Shown: positions 33,741-46,383, numbered from the stretch's first letter. The stretch: DNA of 64,000 bases from Batrachochytrium dendrobatidis JAM81 (GCF_000203795.2 NW_006281110.1:71926-135925); one strand, 5' to 3'. Numbers and translations are program-made. Notes: generated from the sequence alone by a model not told the origin.

Positions 33741-36700
33741 ATGGCTGACAACGAGCGAAAGCGACCTGCACCACTGTCAAGTCCAACATCATCGCATTAC
33801 ACTGTTCATGATGCTTTGATTTCAAATGACTCTTCACATCCCAACAAGAAACTAAATGCTGCTGGCTCTCATTCTTCGTTTCCTGCTGCTATTCCTGGTG
33901 TGCTTCATAATATTAACCTACTTGCTGCTCGTCATCCTATTCTTGCTACTGCTTCTCATTCTGCTTTGTCAATTTCTACTGATTCTCCCGATAACGATGG
34001 TTTGGATCCAAAGTCTTTAGAGGTCAGTTTCATGCACTGTTCATGTTGAAGCTTGTCTAGTTCATGCCTTGCTGTAAACTATTGCTGTTCATCTTCATGA
34101 CTTTATCTTTGTTCTTGTGGTTTTGTTTAGTGTCTCAAACCTCAATGCTTTGCTCAAAACTTTGAATATTGATCTACAATCCTGTTTTCATTTCAAGTCT
34201 ATTCCATTCTAGATCAAACTTGTTCTTATTTTTAAACTTGTTCTCTTTTCTAAACTCTCTACTTTTATTAGGCTACAATTCTGGCTTTTCAAAAAAAAGC
34301 AATATGGACTCAGATGGAAGAATATCAACGACAGTTACAAAGAGCAAACGATAGTTTGAATGCCTTGGAATCACGAGCACTGTCTGCAGAATCCGCCATC
34401 TCTTCCGTCACTTCATTTGTTGAATCGGTACGCTGTTGTGTTTGAATGCATTCTCGCTTAAATCATCTTGTTACTTATTTTGTTGTTGTTTTGCTTCAAG
34501 ATTCACCAAACACTCGTCACAATCACTCAATCCCCCGAACTTCTTGGTCCATCTTTGTCAGATACTTCACATTCGGAACTTGCAACGGCAGCATCATCTC
34601 TTCTTTTTCAACTTAATTTACTTTCCTCAACATCACCCTCAAAACATCCACATTCTCTACTATCCACATGGTCACGTTCACTCACCCAGCAATGGCTATC
34701 CATCAGCCATCTTCTCAACAACATCTGTTTAATCATATCTAAAAAAGGAAAACTATCCCCTGATATCGATTCTGCTCTTTCTCGCATCATGTCATTGACA
34801 ACCGAAACCACTCGGCTACAGTATCAGGTTGCACAACAACATGGTCACATAGAATCCCTCGAAGCTAAATTTGAAGCTACCGAGGCATTGTTGAGGCGCA
34901 CTGAAAAAAAACTGGATCGTCTAAAAATTCAAGGTGTATCTGGCCTGGCTAATGTCGTCGAAACAGGCTCAAATGGCACAGGCGATTCGTCTGCCTCGAC
35001 ACACACTGGGATACTTGATGGTGTAGCAAATCCAAATACTATAAACTCAAATAATCTTGTATGTTGGACTTGTTTCTATTTGAAATTGGCATCAACTCAC
35101 TACCCCTGAACTTGTATTGATATATTTTTTTGAATCTCAACTCACTGTCTAGTCATCACGGGAAACATCTGCTATGATTTCTGAAGAAAAATATGTCGAA
35201 GCTATGCGCTTAGCAGAGCTTCGTCTCAACGAAATACAACTATTGAAAAAAGACCGTATTCTATTGCAAAATGATCTCAATACACTTCGGATCGAGGTAA
35301 CAATTCACTATTCAACAATCTCTCATACCACTTGTCTGAATACTAAACACTTTATTTTTCATCCCATTAGTTGGAAGACGCTAGGTCAAGCCAACTACGA
35401 ATTGCTGACATGGATAGACAGATACGATATGAAATTTCTCAGCAAGAAGCACTGCGAACCGAGTTGGAACGAATTTTAATGGAAAATCAAACTCTTAACA
35501 GCGACCGCAGAGTATTTACAGAACAAGTTCGTACCATTGAAGCCAAGGAGCGCAAAATTCTTGAATCGGAATATCGAAAACTCGAACTGGATTTGCATCG
35601 AATTCGTACCGGTCGTGATGCTCTACAAAAAACACTAGACGAACGGATAGTCAAGGATGATTTGGAAATCAAGCAACACCAAGAACTAAAGGTTATTGCC
35701 GACACCAGATCTAATCGAATCATAACACTAGAAGCCGAGGTGCAACGGTTAAAAATGCGCTTGGCAGCGGATTCCGGCGAAAGAGGCCTCTTGGAATTTT
35801 TTGACGAAAATCCACAGGAAAATCCATATCTAGTCTTGAAAGATCAAATTACAAAGCTTAAAGCTCAACGAGAGCATTTTGAAAAGCTTGCAAAAAGCTT
35901 ACAATCCAACGATGCACTTGCCGAACTCTCTGCCCGATTGTCTAGCGTGGAAGAGGATCGACAGGCACTTGCTGAAAAACTTGAAAGATATAATACTATG
36001 TACGAGTCAATAGATCTCGAGTCCAAAACCTTGCTAGAAGATCAAACCAAAAAGTTGCATGATTTGTCTACAAAGTGTGAATATTATCAAAAGGTAAGAC
36101 TGATACGGTTACAGCTTCAAAAGTATAAATGATAAACCTTGTTTTCATTAGACCGAGTCTAGACTTTTGACGGAAATTGAAACCATTGGAAAAGCATGGG
36201 CAGATTTGGAAGGACAGAATTCTAAGCGCGTGACTAATCTAGCAGAAAAGGAGGACCATATCATGCGATTGCTTGCCGAGGTAATTCACTAAAATTTGGA
36301 ATGGTTTTATAACCGTGTTTTGAATGGTTGAGGCTAATGGCTTGATTGTATTGACGATCTACACAGAAAGCAAAGTATGAGCAAAAGTTTGCGCTGCTTT
36401 CCAAACAAAGTACTACTTATAATAATATGGGCATTGCGCTTAGACGGCAGTCTGATAAGCAATTAGAGCAGATTCGCAAGCAGGAAGAGATTGAAAAAAA
36501 CATGTCCATGCAATTGGTAAGGCATGCTTTGTGTATATACTGGCTTAATGCTATTGAATTGGTTCGACTGTTTTTATATAACATGTTTATCTATTTATAG
36601 CAAGTATTGGAAAAGGAGGCAGCAGCAAAAGCACCCTTGCTAGAGAAGGAAAAGCGTAAAGTCGCTGATCTAATGCAACAAGTGAGCCAGTATAAAGAGC

Positions 36701-37350
36701 GATTTGACAGAGCATCTCAGCGCTGTGATCAGGTATGCATAGTGTCGAGTCTCGGTAGCTTATTTAGTGGCCTGCAGATACAGCTCGAGTTTTTAGTTGA
36801 TATATTTATTTTGATGGTCATGTAAATATAGTTGGTGACCGTTGTAAAACAAAAAACCGAGTTGGTTGAACATGAGCTGGATGCAAAACGCAGGCTACAG
36901 GAACAAATGGATCTGTTGAAAAAGAAATTGGAAACAGTGACAAACACCCAACCGCAAGGCGACGCCAGTTTACTAAAGCAGTTGGAGGAGTACAAGGTAA
37001 CTATTTCAAATGGTTTAATGTATGGATAATATTGAATGGTGTTGGATTCTGTCGCTTACATTTGGCCTGATGTTTTGTAGCTTTTATTAAAATGTCAAAG
37101 TTGCAGCAACAACTTCAAGAGTCACGTCTTGCTCAAGTGTATGCATACGTTTTGGTAAGGAATTGTTTGAGCTTACCAGTGTTGAATGTTACATTTTTCC
37201 AAGATACCAACCTTGTTTTTAATGGCATTGCTATATTGAATCGTAAACAGCAAAGATTGCATCGACAAGATCTACAGCTCACGGCAGCGGAAATGTCCAG
37301 CATGCGGCACAGCGTTTGGTCAACAGGACGTGAAACCTGTTTATCTTTAA
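33741..37350 (+). CDS. BRE1: histone H2B E3 ubiquitin ligase Bre1 (RING, coiled coil)
   Basis: Eleven exons (33741-34022, 34272-34427, 34501-35058, 35153-35296, 35371-36093, 36152-36280, 36367-36516, 36601-36732, 36832-36996, 37081-37154, 37251-37350) give 870 residues. Nearly all of residues 95-810 are long heptad-like coiled coils rich in Glu/Lys/Gln/Arg. The last two exons encode a C3HC4 RING: LLKCQSC, then CMHTFCKDC, then QRKCPACGTAFGQQD, ending VKPVYL. A long coiled coil with a C-terminal RING is the Bre1/RNF20/RNF40 layout; with Rad6 it monoubiquitinates histone H2B during transcription. The splice inside the RING (TG + C for a zinc Cys) is canonical. No unusual break. Confidence 0.93.
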
Positions 37351-37660
37351 ATATAGTGATATCCATGAACTCGTATTTATCCCACTTACATATCTTTTGT
37401 GCTTTAACAAATCGGCATGTCAAATCTCCGTCCATCGTTTCTACTTATGATGGCAAATGTGTTTTATTTCCACATCTGTGCACACCAACGTACATTTGGG
37501 GTTTATCTAAGCTACTGTTTCTCTAGTTGGTCAGATGGAAATGAACAACGGTATTCAGCCTTTTCTGTTTTATAGCTCAACTCAGCCATGGACACTCTTG
37601 GATACCATTTGAATCAGTGATTGGGTTCAAGTCCAGTTTTAATTCATTTCAAATAAAAAA

Positions 37661-38059
37661 TCGATTTACAACCATTTTTACGTAAAACGGGATACCATTC
37701 ATCTTGCAGTGACTGCGTCTGAAATCAACAATAAATATTCGTTGTTTTTCTATTGAACATTAATATAATTTTGATTCTTTGAAATACAATATCATGTACA
37801 ATCAATCGATAGTTTTGAATCAAAATTGGGTTTTTTGATAAAGTCATACATTGTAGAATCATCAAATTCATTTGAAATCAGATAATGTGTTCAACTCATA
37901 TTTGTTGTACAGTAAATACTCGAATACATTTACGCTTTAATTCAAGAATTCAATTCTACATGACAATTATTAGAAAAAGAATCAAAAACCACAATATTGT
38001 TGAATCATGAGATTGACTGTTCATGTATTGACATTTTGTATTCCCTCTGACGTGAATAT
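37661..38059. repeat. 399-bp dispersed repeat, copy 1 (MITE-like)
   Basis: This sequence is repeated at 45442-45840 in the same orientation with only about half a dozen differences. It starts TCGATTTACAACCATTTTTA then CGTAAAACGGGA and ends TTCCCTCTGACGTGAATAT. The two ends are imperfect inverted relatives (TTTACGTAAAACGGGA against TTCACGTCAGAGGGAA). It has no coding capacity. Length, ends and near-identity suggest a small non-autonomous element or a recent duplication. Sequence outside the boundaries is unrelated. Confidence 0.85.
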
Positions 38060-38128
38060 AAAATGAATAAAATTACGATTAATTTTTATAGTTCAAGTTG
38101 ACAAACTATTTGAATTGGATATTGAGAA

Positions 38129-41100
38129 ATGTCTGATTCATCCATACAGCCATCATCACTCATAAAACCATCCGCAGATTCAACTTCGACACTTGTTATA
38201 CCAACACCAGCATTTCCATCCTTCAATTCTTTTCCAACCCAGTTTCTTCCTGCACTTCAGGACGTAACAACATCTGCATGGGTTGAACCCACTGCAAAAA
38301 CATACTCGACACTTTCTTCAGATTCAGACACTCATTCCTTCAAGCAACTTAAAAAATCCAAGAAACGGAGTCATAAACATAAATCATCCAAATCCAAAAA
38401 ACATCATAAACGAGACCTTGACCATCACGATGATCCACCACCATTTTATATTGACAAAAAAGGATGTTTGGATAACATTTTGTACGAGGGAGTCAGAAAC
38501 TCGGATATACCGTTATACAAACGGGTCAGGGTTGAACTATTAGGTGCAACAGATCATAGATGGAGAGTAATAAGTCGTGGTGTAATGGGTCAAGCTCGAT
38601 TGATCCGACTCGAATCCAAAGGAAATCGATTGATCACTTCTGATATGACAGTGAGTCAATCACTATTTGATGTATGCTCAATCAGGTTTGGGGTTTGCTT
38701 AACCATGTGTTGTTTTAGAATCCAGAGCGATACAAAGTATTCAAGAGTATGTTGCGTTTAAATCCAGAACGAGTTTTGGCACCCAAGCGTATTCATGCAG
38801 TGTCAGATTTCAATCATGCATCAAAACATGCTTTGGATTTTATCAAATTGCAGGATGATAATCAAATGGAAAATGTAGACCAAGACTCCCAGTTGGATTT
38901 AAAAGTGTTTGAACAGGATTTGGCATTTCAATCTAAATCCAAAGAAGCTGATCAGCTTATTCGTAGGGTAAGGTTTAATCTTGTATAGGCTTGTTTAATT
39001 TGTCATGAATGACCATGTCGACACATTGTAGTGCGTGTTGAGTTGACCAATATGGATGTTTATTTCTAGAATGTCAAAAATCCTGATGCTTGGCTGGCAT
39101 TTGTCAAGATCCAAGATGATTTGTTGGTGAATGTTTCAAATCAAAAACGTGGTGCTATGCAACGGGTTATCACAGAAAAAAAGATGTCGATCATTGACAA
39201 GGCACTTAAATCTCTTCCCAGAGATGAACGTATTTTGTCTGCATACATGGATTGCATCATGCAACTACACGAGTAAGTGTGTTGCAATGTATTGTTTAAT
39301 CGAGTGCAATTCGTTTTAGAATCTTGTCACTGTTGGCTAACCCAAAACGCAACGAGTTTAGTGTTGAAAATGTTCTTTCAAAATGGGATGATATCATTCA
39401 AGAAAATCCAGACTCGTTTATGCTGTGGATAAAATACCTTGATTTCAGACAAACTCACTATGCACAGTTTTCTGTCAGTCAATCTTTGGAAGCATTTCAA
39501 GAGTGTCTTGAAACACTGCAAGAAAACGATCAAGGTGAAAATTGAACATCTACACCACGATATGTAGTGTATAAAGAATCAAGATTGATATTTATCTACA
39601 GTGCATTCATTTGTGATTTTATACTGTCGAGTTTAGATATCAGTCTTGAGAGTGAAACCAATCTTCTTCATGTATTCACGCGTGCTTGTGCATTACTATC
39701 GCAGTCTGGAAATACTGAGCGGTCTATAGCGACATTTCAAGCCATGATTGAATTTTCGTGTTACTGTCCTGCTGCGTTTCATGGACAGACATTCAAACAG
39801 CGATTGGATTTGTTTGAATCATTTTGGGAAAGTGAATGTGCCCGATTTGGCGAGCCTGTAAGTGATTGTTTTTCTTTGTACCATCCTGGCTTATGATTTG
39901 AACATGTATTTACTTTTGTGGTTTGAATTGCAACATGCATTAGAGTGCAAAAGGCTGGGAGAAAAGTTTGTTTAACGGTAAGATTTGGTCAATTAGATGC
40001 TAGGTTTCAACATTTCTTACATGATATGTTTTGCAAATCTGCATTGTTTTTATAGTGGATGAAACACCCTCGTTCAAGTATACTGATAAAACTGTATCCG
40101 ATCTCGCATTGGAGGAGGGCCAAGAGGATTCGTACGAGCATTGGGCGGCCCGTGAGCTTTGTCATCAACAGCTGGAATGGTTTCCTCTGCGCGGAGCTGA
40201 TGCTGGTAAGAGGGTCATCAAAACTACTGGACTTGTGCTTTCATTGTCGTGTCTGAAATCTTGTACTTAATCATCTTTTTTCCCAGAACTTGCGGATGAT
40301 CCGTTCAGAACTGTTCTTTTTGAGGATATCCGTGGTCTGATGTTTGATATAAAGCACCCTGAAACAAAACGATGCCTTGTATCCAACTTTTTGAAATTGC
40401 TTGGAGCATCGTTTCACACTCCTCAAACATCACAGTCCTTGCCATCTAAAGACCAGTTTTTGAATGACGAGATTGGAAATCTAGCTGGATCCACTTTGTT
40501 TATTGTATTGCCAGATTCAGCCGTAGATGATGGAGAAATGGGTCATCAGTCCAAACGATCATTGGCGTTTCCTGTACGATCGTTTCCACTTTCAATGTGG
40601 ACATTAGTTTCAGACGGAAAGTCTTGGCTATCTAATTTTACAAGCGACGATGCTGATCTAATTGATTTTCTTGGAATTGGAAAGCGGTCCATGATTGGGT
40701 AAATTTGAATGGATACGACAGTAGATTTGCATGCATCATCGCTACAAGATTGCATTAATCTAACCATTTCTCGTGTTTCAAATCCAGCATTATCATTCAG
40801 CAAAGCCATTTGCTTTTTAAAGACGATCCTTGGCTGTTGCCCATGTTGCTATCCATTGAAGCTTCATCACATCCAAAAAGGTGACATGTGTTGTTTTCAA
40901 GTTTAAACACCATGGCTTTAAAACGCCCATTGCTAATATACTGGTTGTGATGTTCATATGAGTAGGGTTGAAAAAATGGCCAAAACGCTCTTGAAAACAG
41001 ATCGCATGAATCTTGGACTTTGGAATGCCTATGCGCAAGTTCTTGAACGTCGTGGTAAAATAGATGAGGCTAGACAGGTGTATTTAACTGCCCTTGCCTC

Positions 41101-42502
41101 ATATCCAAGCTTTCCTTCTGAACACCAATCTATGGTGACATCTGTGTATACACTTTTGGCAAATTTGGAAGCAATGCAAAATCAATACGTTGCTGCAATG
41201 AATGTGTTGGTTGCTTTGGCGGAACGGAAACCTTTAGCTAGTAAGTTTACAGACAAGTTTTGGTTTAAAGATTTACATTTTTAGACTCGAAATGTTTTTT
41301 TGTATCTTGTTTTAACCTCGTTTTAACCCCATTTTGCATGTTTTGAATAGATGATTATGCAACTCAACCACCTGCTCCAACCCGATTACTCAAAGTAAAC
41401 AAGGCAAGTGTAGCAGTATTTAGTATTTCATGCAATGTCTTGCATTTTTAAAGCATCAACTGACTTGTGCGTTCATGTTTTGCCATGCAGCATTTTGAGC
41501 AAACAATAGATCGTCTTCTTGAATGTATAGACCAAACCATATACAATTTTGATATGCAGCATCTGATTGATGTAGTCTATGCATTCACCATGCTAGAATA
41601 TATATCCCATGGGATTGATGCATCAAACCATTGTTTTAAAACTCTTATAGATAAATGTCGGCAGGCGTTGGTTCAATTTCATTCCAGGTACACGACTTTG
41701 AAGACAGATACCCATTCTACCTCGACTTCTTTTTCATTGGGGTCATCCTCGCTTTTAATTGAGTACATGTATGAACTATGGACACGACTTTTATATGTAC
41801 ATACTGTGTCGGGCCATGCGTTCAAACCTGCACTGTTGCGAAATGTGCTTGAGGAAGCATTAGAAATTTACCCAACCAACACGCTATTTCTTACTGTATA
41901 CGGATGGAATGAGGCAAAAACAGGAATTGAGAATCGTGTAAGACGGTTTTTGAGCGAATTGCATACCAAGTAAGCTGTTTTGAATTTTAAATAGCTGTAT
42001 TATGTAGGATGGACAAGTAACCTGTTTTTCTATGAATGGTGTTGGATGTAGATCGCCATCTCATTTGATTGTGATATTTTCGATTTGGTCTGAAATGCAT
42101 CAAAGAGGGACTATCAACACTCATGTTGTTCGATCTCTGTTTGAAAAGGCTATCGAGTCTGCCACATCAATGCATTCAGTTTCAATCTGGTATATGGCAA
42201 TTGCATTTGAAGCAAAAATCGACACAACACAACGGCTCGATAGAGCCAAAGCACTATTTTACCGTGGTGTGCGTGAATGTCCGTGGGCTAAAGGTATCAT
42301 CAATTTGTTATAAAAGGCTGGACTGTACAACTGTTTGCATGTGCCTGACCACACTTTTCATATCGTGTCTGATGTTGTAGAATTGTATATGATGGCGTTT
42401 ACAACCTTGTCATCGGCTTTTACTCGACAGGAGCAGGAACAGGTGTATGCGTTGATGGAGGAAAAGGAAATTAGGATACGTCGTGTAGCAGAAAATATAT
42501 GA
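38129..42502 (+). CDS. NRDE2: NRDE2-family nuclear RNA surveillance protein
   Basis: Fourteen exons join in frame to 1109 residues: 38129-38650, 38719-38967, 39070-39272, 39320-39534, 39577-39857, 39944-39977, 40056-40205, 40287-40698, 40788-40880, 40966-41240, 41351-41403, 41491-41969, 42052-42293, 42381-42502. The N-terminus is Ser-rich with a basic Lys/His/Ser stretch (KKSKKRSHKHKSSKSKKHHK). The NRDE-2 core follows (NPDAWLAFVKIQDDLL, QRVITEKKMSIIDKALKSLP), then HAT-like helical repeats (NLGLWNAYAQVLERRGKIDE) and a C-terminus CPWAKELYMMAFTTL...LMEEKEIRIRRV. The family (S. pombe Nrl1, human NRDE2) works with the exosome helicase Mtr4 and splicing factors. The intron after 41403 is GC-AG (donor GCAAGT); the intron after 39534 is only 42 nt and is the least certain. 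Confidence 0.92.
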
Positions 42503-42908
42503 TTCATATTCAAATACAATAAAATCTTGGAATCACTTGCGCCAATTGGTTTGGTAGATACAACTGGATGTATCAGGCTTGTATGCATCTTCAATGTTGT
42601 CCACTAGTCTAATTTTCACTAGTGTCAAGTCGAATCAATCTACAGGATTAAGAAATTGGCTTGGTAAAGGTAATAAACACTAATTATTGTACTCGGTCCA
42701 AGTGGCTTCCATTTTTGAATCTTAATAATCATGCCAGTTCTCAATAAAAGTTGCAAGCTAGATTACGTTACTATGCCTCGCACCATTTAAAAAGGCAGAT
42801 TTTACTTTACAGTTCAGCATACCGCACTAGTGGGTTTAGGATGATATCAAACTATACAATGTAATGGCTTAAAGTAGCTTCAAGGTAAAAACCGCTATTT
42901 GAACCCAT

Positions 42909-43521
42909 TTATTCGTCTCCAAATCCAACGGGAAAATTGCGTGCTCTGTTGGGGACTATTGATGTGATATGAAATTCAAAAAATTAGCAAATCATGCTAC
43001 ATCCAAGAAAGTCGAGCGTCATGTACAGAAATAAAACTACGAGTTTGTAAAACAAACATGATATTTTATAAAATACCTGGGAATGACTTGGGAATGTGCA
43101 ACGGTCTTCTGTAACCCATTTCATAACGAATAGGATAAACCACGAAAATGATCACAGGTGCTATAAACGTAGTGATGTGGATAAATCAAATCGAGTAATA
43201 TGTAAGTTTGAAGTAATATCACAAGACTTTAGAGCATGGCTAGATCAACACCAAATGAGTTTCAAGATTCAGTGAATCTAAAGTAAACCTGAATGAGTTG
43301 TTTATGGTATGAATCCGATCGTTGAAAATCAAACACTTGATTCCAGGATGAATGTCCAATTGTATCTGTCCTGTGGTGTCTTGAAACTACCAATATACAT
43401 TGATGTTTGGGAGTCTAAAAGTGATATATTTACCTGCAATGCCCAAGATAGTTGAGACAAACGCAGTGGGATAATGATAAAGATTGTGCTTGAGATACTG
43501 CAGACTAATTGCATATAACAT
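42909..43521 (-). CDS. small mitochondrial complex I subunit, NDUFA3/B9-like
   Basis: Three exons (43521-43434, 43160-43077, 42955-42909) give 72 residues. The protein starts MLYAISLQYLKHNLYHYPTA, has one hydrophobic helix (AFVSTILGIAGAPVIIFVVY), then PIRYEMGYRRPLHIPKSFP and NRARNFPVGFGDE. The pattern 'YPTAF, one transmembrane segment, PIR-x-MGYRRP, FPVP...GF-D' is that of the small single-helix NDUFA3/9.5-kDa subunits of NADH:ubiquinone oxidoreductase in the inner membrane. The assignment rests on recalled family pattern, not a search. Stop lies about 400 bp from the convergent NRDE2 stop. Confidence 0.75.
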
Positions 43522-43580
43522 ATCATGACAATAAAAGTATACTGTTAATGAATGTTGAATAAATTGGCCAAGAGCACTTG

Positions 43581-43915
43581 CTAACCGCTTGACAGATAGA
43601 ATAAATCTACGGAATTCAAACCAGCACTGTACAATAGTACACAAAACGGTGTTTGTTTCTCCTTGTCTTGCACATTGAACAAAGCAACACTGACACCAAG
43701 CAAGAGTAGTTTGCTACACAACTCACCCAGAAAGCATTGTTGGCAAATGTGATGCAAAATGCGAGATGAGCAAATCTGCATACACACCTAATCATGTGAT
43801 CACACGTGATTAATACCTGCAGCACAATTGATTCAAATATTCTTAATCTGTCCAACAACTTGTTAATCCAGCAATCCGCATACATTTCTGTAGTCATGCT
43901 CTCTTCTGATGCCAT
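43581..43915 (-). CDS. small Cys/Leu-rich protein, unrecognised
   Basis: Two exons (43915-43817 and 43775-43581) join in frame to 97 residues: MASEESMTTEMYADCWINKL...ESIVLQ, then ICSSRILHHICQQCFLGELC, KLLLLGVSVALFNVQDKEK and a C-terminal LYSAGLNSVDLFYLSSG. The splice sites are good (CAG|GTATTA, TGCAG|ATTTGC) and the long second frame is intact. I do not recognise the family; the helical, Leu-rich composition suggests a small subunit of a complex. It lies 60 bp upstream of the NDUFA3-like start on the same strand, and its 5' end overlaps the proposed first exon of NUP43 on the other strand. An alternative is that this is the 5' part of the NDUFA3-like transcript. Confidence 0.5.
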
Positions 43916-45423
43916 CCAGCCACGTATTCTTCGTTCTGGGTGCGTATAATTCTGTCGATTTTTATTTTTATCTTCATTAGATTAACCAAAATTGCATGTT
44001 TAAAGACCACTTACTATTCAAAAGGTTTCTCAAGTAAGATGGGCTCCAGCTACTTTGGAACGAATGGGTCGCTCGGTTTTTGCTACTGCTACGTTTGATT
44101 GCTCATCTCCCTGTATTTCAATGTGGTCATTCGATCCACTATCCAATTCAGACACAAATGATGCAATCGCTTCCGTTACATCCAATAGCAACGTATCTGT
44201 ATCTACTAGCAATGAAGCAACAATCCATCAACTTTCATCTACTGATATTTCATCCAGATCTGGAATCACTGGTATCGAATTTACTCAAAATGGATCCATG
44301 TTGGTCACTTCAACCGAGGATGGATATCTGCATATATTCCGAATAGATAGTCGGGATGAATTCAAGCTAATCCCAATGTCTGAAACTCAAGCACATACAA
44401 GACATGCAAGTTACTTGGCTGGATGCACTGCTTTGGATATATCTCGTTCTGGTGGTGATCATTGTCAGATTGCATCTGTTGGATCCGATGGACAGGTTGT
44501 ATTCAGCACAATCGATGGTCGTATTCAGCATACAATTGCTAAAGTGGATAGTCAGACATTGACTAATGTACAATGGCGAACACCATTTCAAGTGGTATGT
44601 TTTGGGCATAATTTTATCTGTCATGCACTAGTGTTGTTTTTGTAATGTTGGTCTGAATCTGACATTCACATTTTAGGTAACGACAAGTTTGTCTGGGCGT
44701 ATTTGTTTGATAGATCAGCGAGCAGATAAACCTGCATTGGTGTTTGCAGAGTAGGTTATGCAATGTTTTTGCTTTAATCAAAAAATCTAGTTTTTGACTG
44801 ATTATCTGACTTTATACTCGAATACAGTCACGGAGCTGTATTACAATCGCACCATAGTTTGGCTGTTCATCCAACTCAATCTGAAATGCTTGTAACCGGT
44901 ACTGAAAGTGGAATTGTACAACTGTGGGACTTGCGAAATGTTTCATCACCAGAATCTTCAGATACCAAAAACCACAAATCGATTGGTAATTACATACTTG
45001 GCGAGATTGTCGTGTTTAATATTTAATTGCAACTAATACTCCATCACTCTAGTATGGGATCTTCAAATTTCAAGTAATGATATAGGCAAAGTTTGGAGCT
45101 GTTCAGAGGACGGATCGATCTGGTAAGATTGATCCAATATCCCTTTCTATTGACTCTTAAGCTTCTACATTAGATATACTGGAATGTCAGTATTTTAATT
45201 GAATTTTGATATTTTTAGTGCATGGACAAGTATGGCTAGTAGAGATCTTGCTCAAAAAGGGATTGGTCATACTGGTTTTGCCATTGGATTTTCAGGAGAA
45301 GAATCGGTAAAATATCGATCCAACACCATTCGATTGGGATTGAATTCACTGTCAGTGCACAGTCAAACAGGAGCAATTGTTTCAGCAGGAGATGCAGGAA
45401 ATATTGTTTACTGGTCACCTTGA
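43896..45423 (+). CDS. NUP43: nucleoporin Nup43 (WD-repeat, Nup107-160 complex)
   Basis: Proposed exons 43896-43943, 44025-44594, 44677-44750, 44828-44985, 45053-45122, 45219-45423 give 374 residues; human NUP43 is 380. The second exon begins VSQVRWAPATLERMGRSVFA, matching the family's VSQ...TRW start, and WD-type blades follow (GITGIEFTQNGSMLVTSTED, LAVHPTQSEMLVTGTESGIV, QLWDLRN, VWSCSEDGSICAW) with a C-terminal LNSLSVHSQTGAIVSAGDAG then NIVYWSP. Nup43 is a peripheral member of the Y-shaped Nup107-160 complex. The first exon (16 codons, donor GTATAA) is the weakest part. The 399-bp repeat starts 18 bp after the stop. Confidence 0.85.
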
Positions 45424-45441
45424 TACTCTTGTATGCTGTGT

Positions 45442-45840
45442 TCGATTTACAACCATTTTTACGTAAAACGGGATACCATTCATCTTGCAGTGACTGCGTC
45501 TGAAATCAACAATAAATATTCGTTGTTTTTCTATTGAACATTAATATAATCTTGATTCTTTGAAATACAATATCATGTACAATCAATCGATAGTTTTGAA
45601 TCAAAATTGTTTTTTTTGATAAAGTCATACATTGTAGAATCATCAGATTTATTTGAAATCAGATAATGTGTTCAACTCATATTTGTTGTACAGTAAATAC
45701 TCGAATACATTTACGCTTTAATTCAAGAATTCAATTCTACATGACAATTATTAGAAAAAGAATCAAAAACCACAATATTGTTCAATCATGAGATTGACTG
45801 TTCATGTATTGACATTTTGTATTCCCTCTGACGTGAATAT
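45442..45840. repeat. 399-bp dispersed repeat, copy 2 (MITE-like)
   Basis: This is a direct-oriented, nearly identical copy of 37661-38059, beginning TCGATTTACAACC right after NUP43 and ending CTCTGACGTGAATAT just before GGCGGCGG. The few differences seen are scattered single bases. With copy 1 it brackets NRDE2, the NDUFA3-like gene, the 97-aa gene and NUP43. Confidence 0.85.
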
Positions 45841-45927
45841 GGCGGCGGTGAATAGTTTCAATAAAAATACTGTCATTAGCTGTGACGAAAGCCGTGAAAA
45901 TCACATTTATTGAAATTCAATCTGCCG

Positions 45928-46383
45928 CTATTCAGTAACAGTGGTGGTGTTGGTCGATTCAGTGCCAGCAGCAGATCCATGCTTCTTGGAATCTGTGTCC
46001 ATTCCCATCTTAAAGTGTGGTGCACACTTGAACTCGCATATGACCGTCTGTTGAGGATCCCACACTCGATCCCTTGTATAGACATCATTTGCAACAACAG
46101 CATGCGCAGTGGCCAAGTCTGGTACGTCTAGAATAAGCATAGATCCAGTCATCCGACCAGCACTTTCATGATGAGCTGTTTTTTCACTCATCAAAGCACC
46201 TCCAAGAACAATAATGCCTCGTTCAGCCTGTTCGTGAGCATCTGCTAGATGTTTGGGTCTGGCAGCAAGACGGCGGGAATAGGCTTCTTTGTCAACACAG
46301 TCTTTCACATAGACTAAATAGTGAAGGGGTTTTTTATTGACAGTACTGACAAGAGACTTGCGTACAAGGGTAGTGAATAGCAT
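45928..46383 (-). CDS. YCII-domain protein (dimeric alpha/beta barrel)
   Basis: Single-exon frame of 151 residues beginning MLFTTLVRKSLVSTVNKKPL, a basic, hydroxylated start that could be a mitochondrial presequence. The YCII pattern follows: HYLVYVKDCVDKEAYSRRLA, RPKHLADAHEQAERGIIVLG, GGALMSEKTAHHESAGRMTG, SMLILDVPDLATAHAVVAND, VYTRDRVWD. In this ferredoxin-like fold the conserved His and Asp form a putative active site; bacterial members are small dehalogenase-like or unknown-function enzymes. The tail (about residues 127-151) is Ser/Thr-rich and disordered. No intron. The substrate cannot be stated. Confidence 0.88.
   Translation of the reverse strand: MLFTTLVRKSLVSTVNKKPLHYLVYVKDCVDKEAYSRRLAARPKHLADAHEQAERGIIVLGGALMSEKTAHHESAGRMTGSMLILDVPDLATAHAVVANDVYTRDRVWDPQQTVICEFKCAPHFKMGMDTDSKKHGSAAGTESTNTTTVTE

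Noticed and set aside
40699..40787. In-frame stops in NRDE2 taken as a pseudogene signal
   Set aside because: An 89-bp GT-AG intron (GG|GTAAAT to CCAG|C) restores a frame that continues to the conserved C-terminus.
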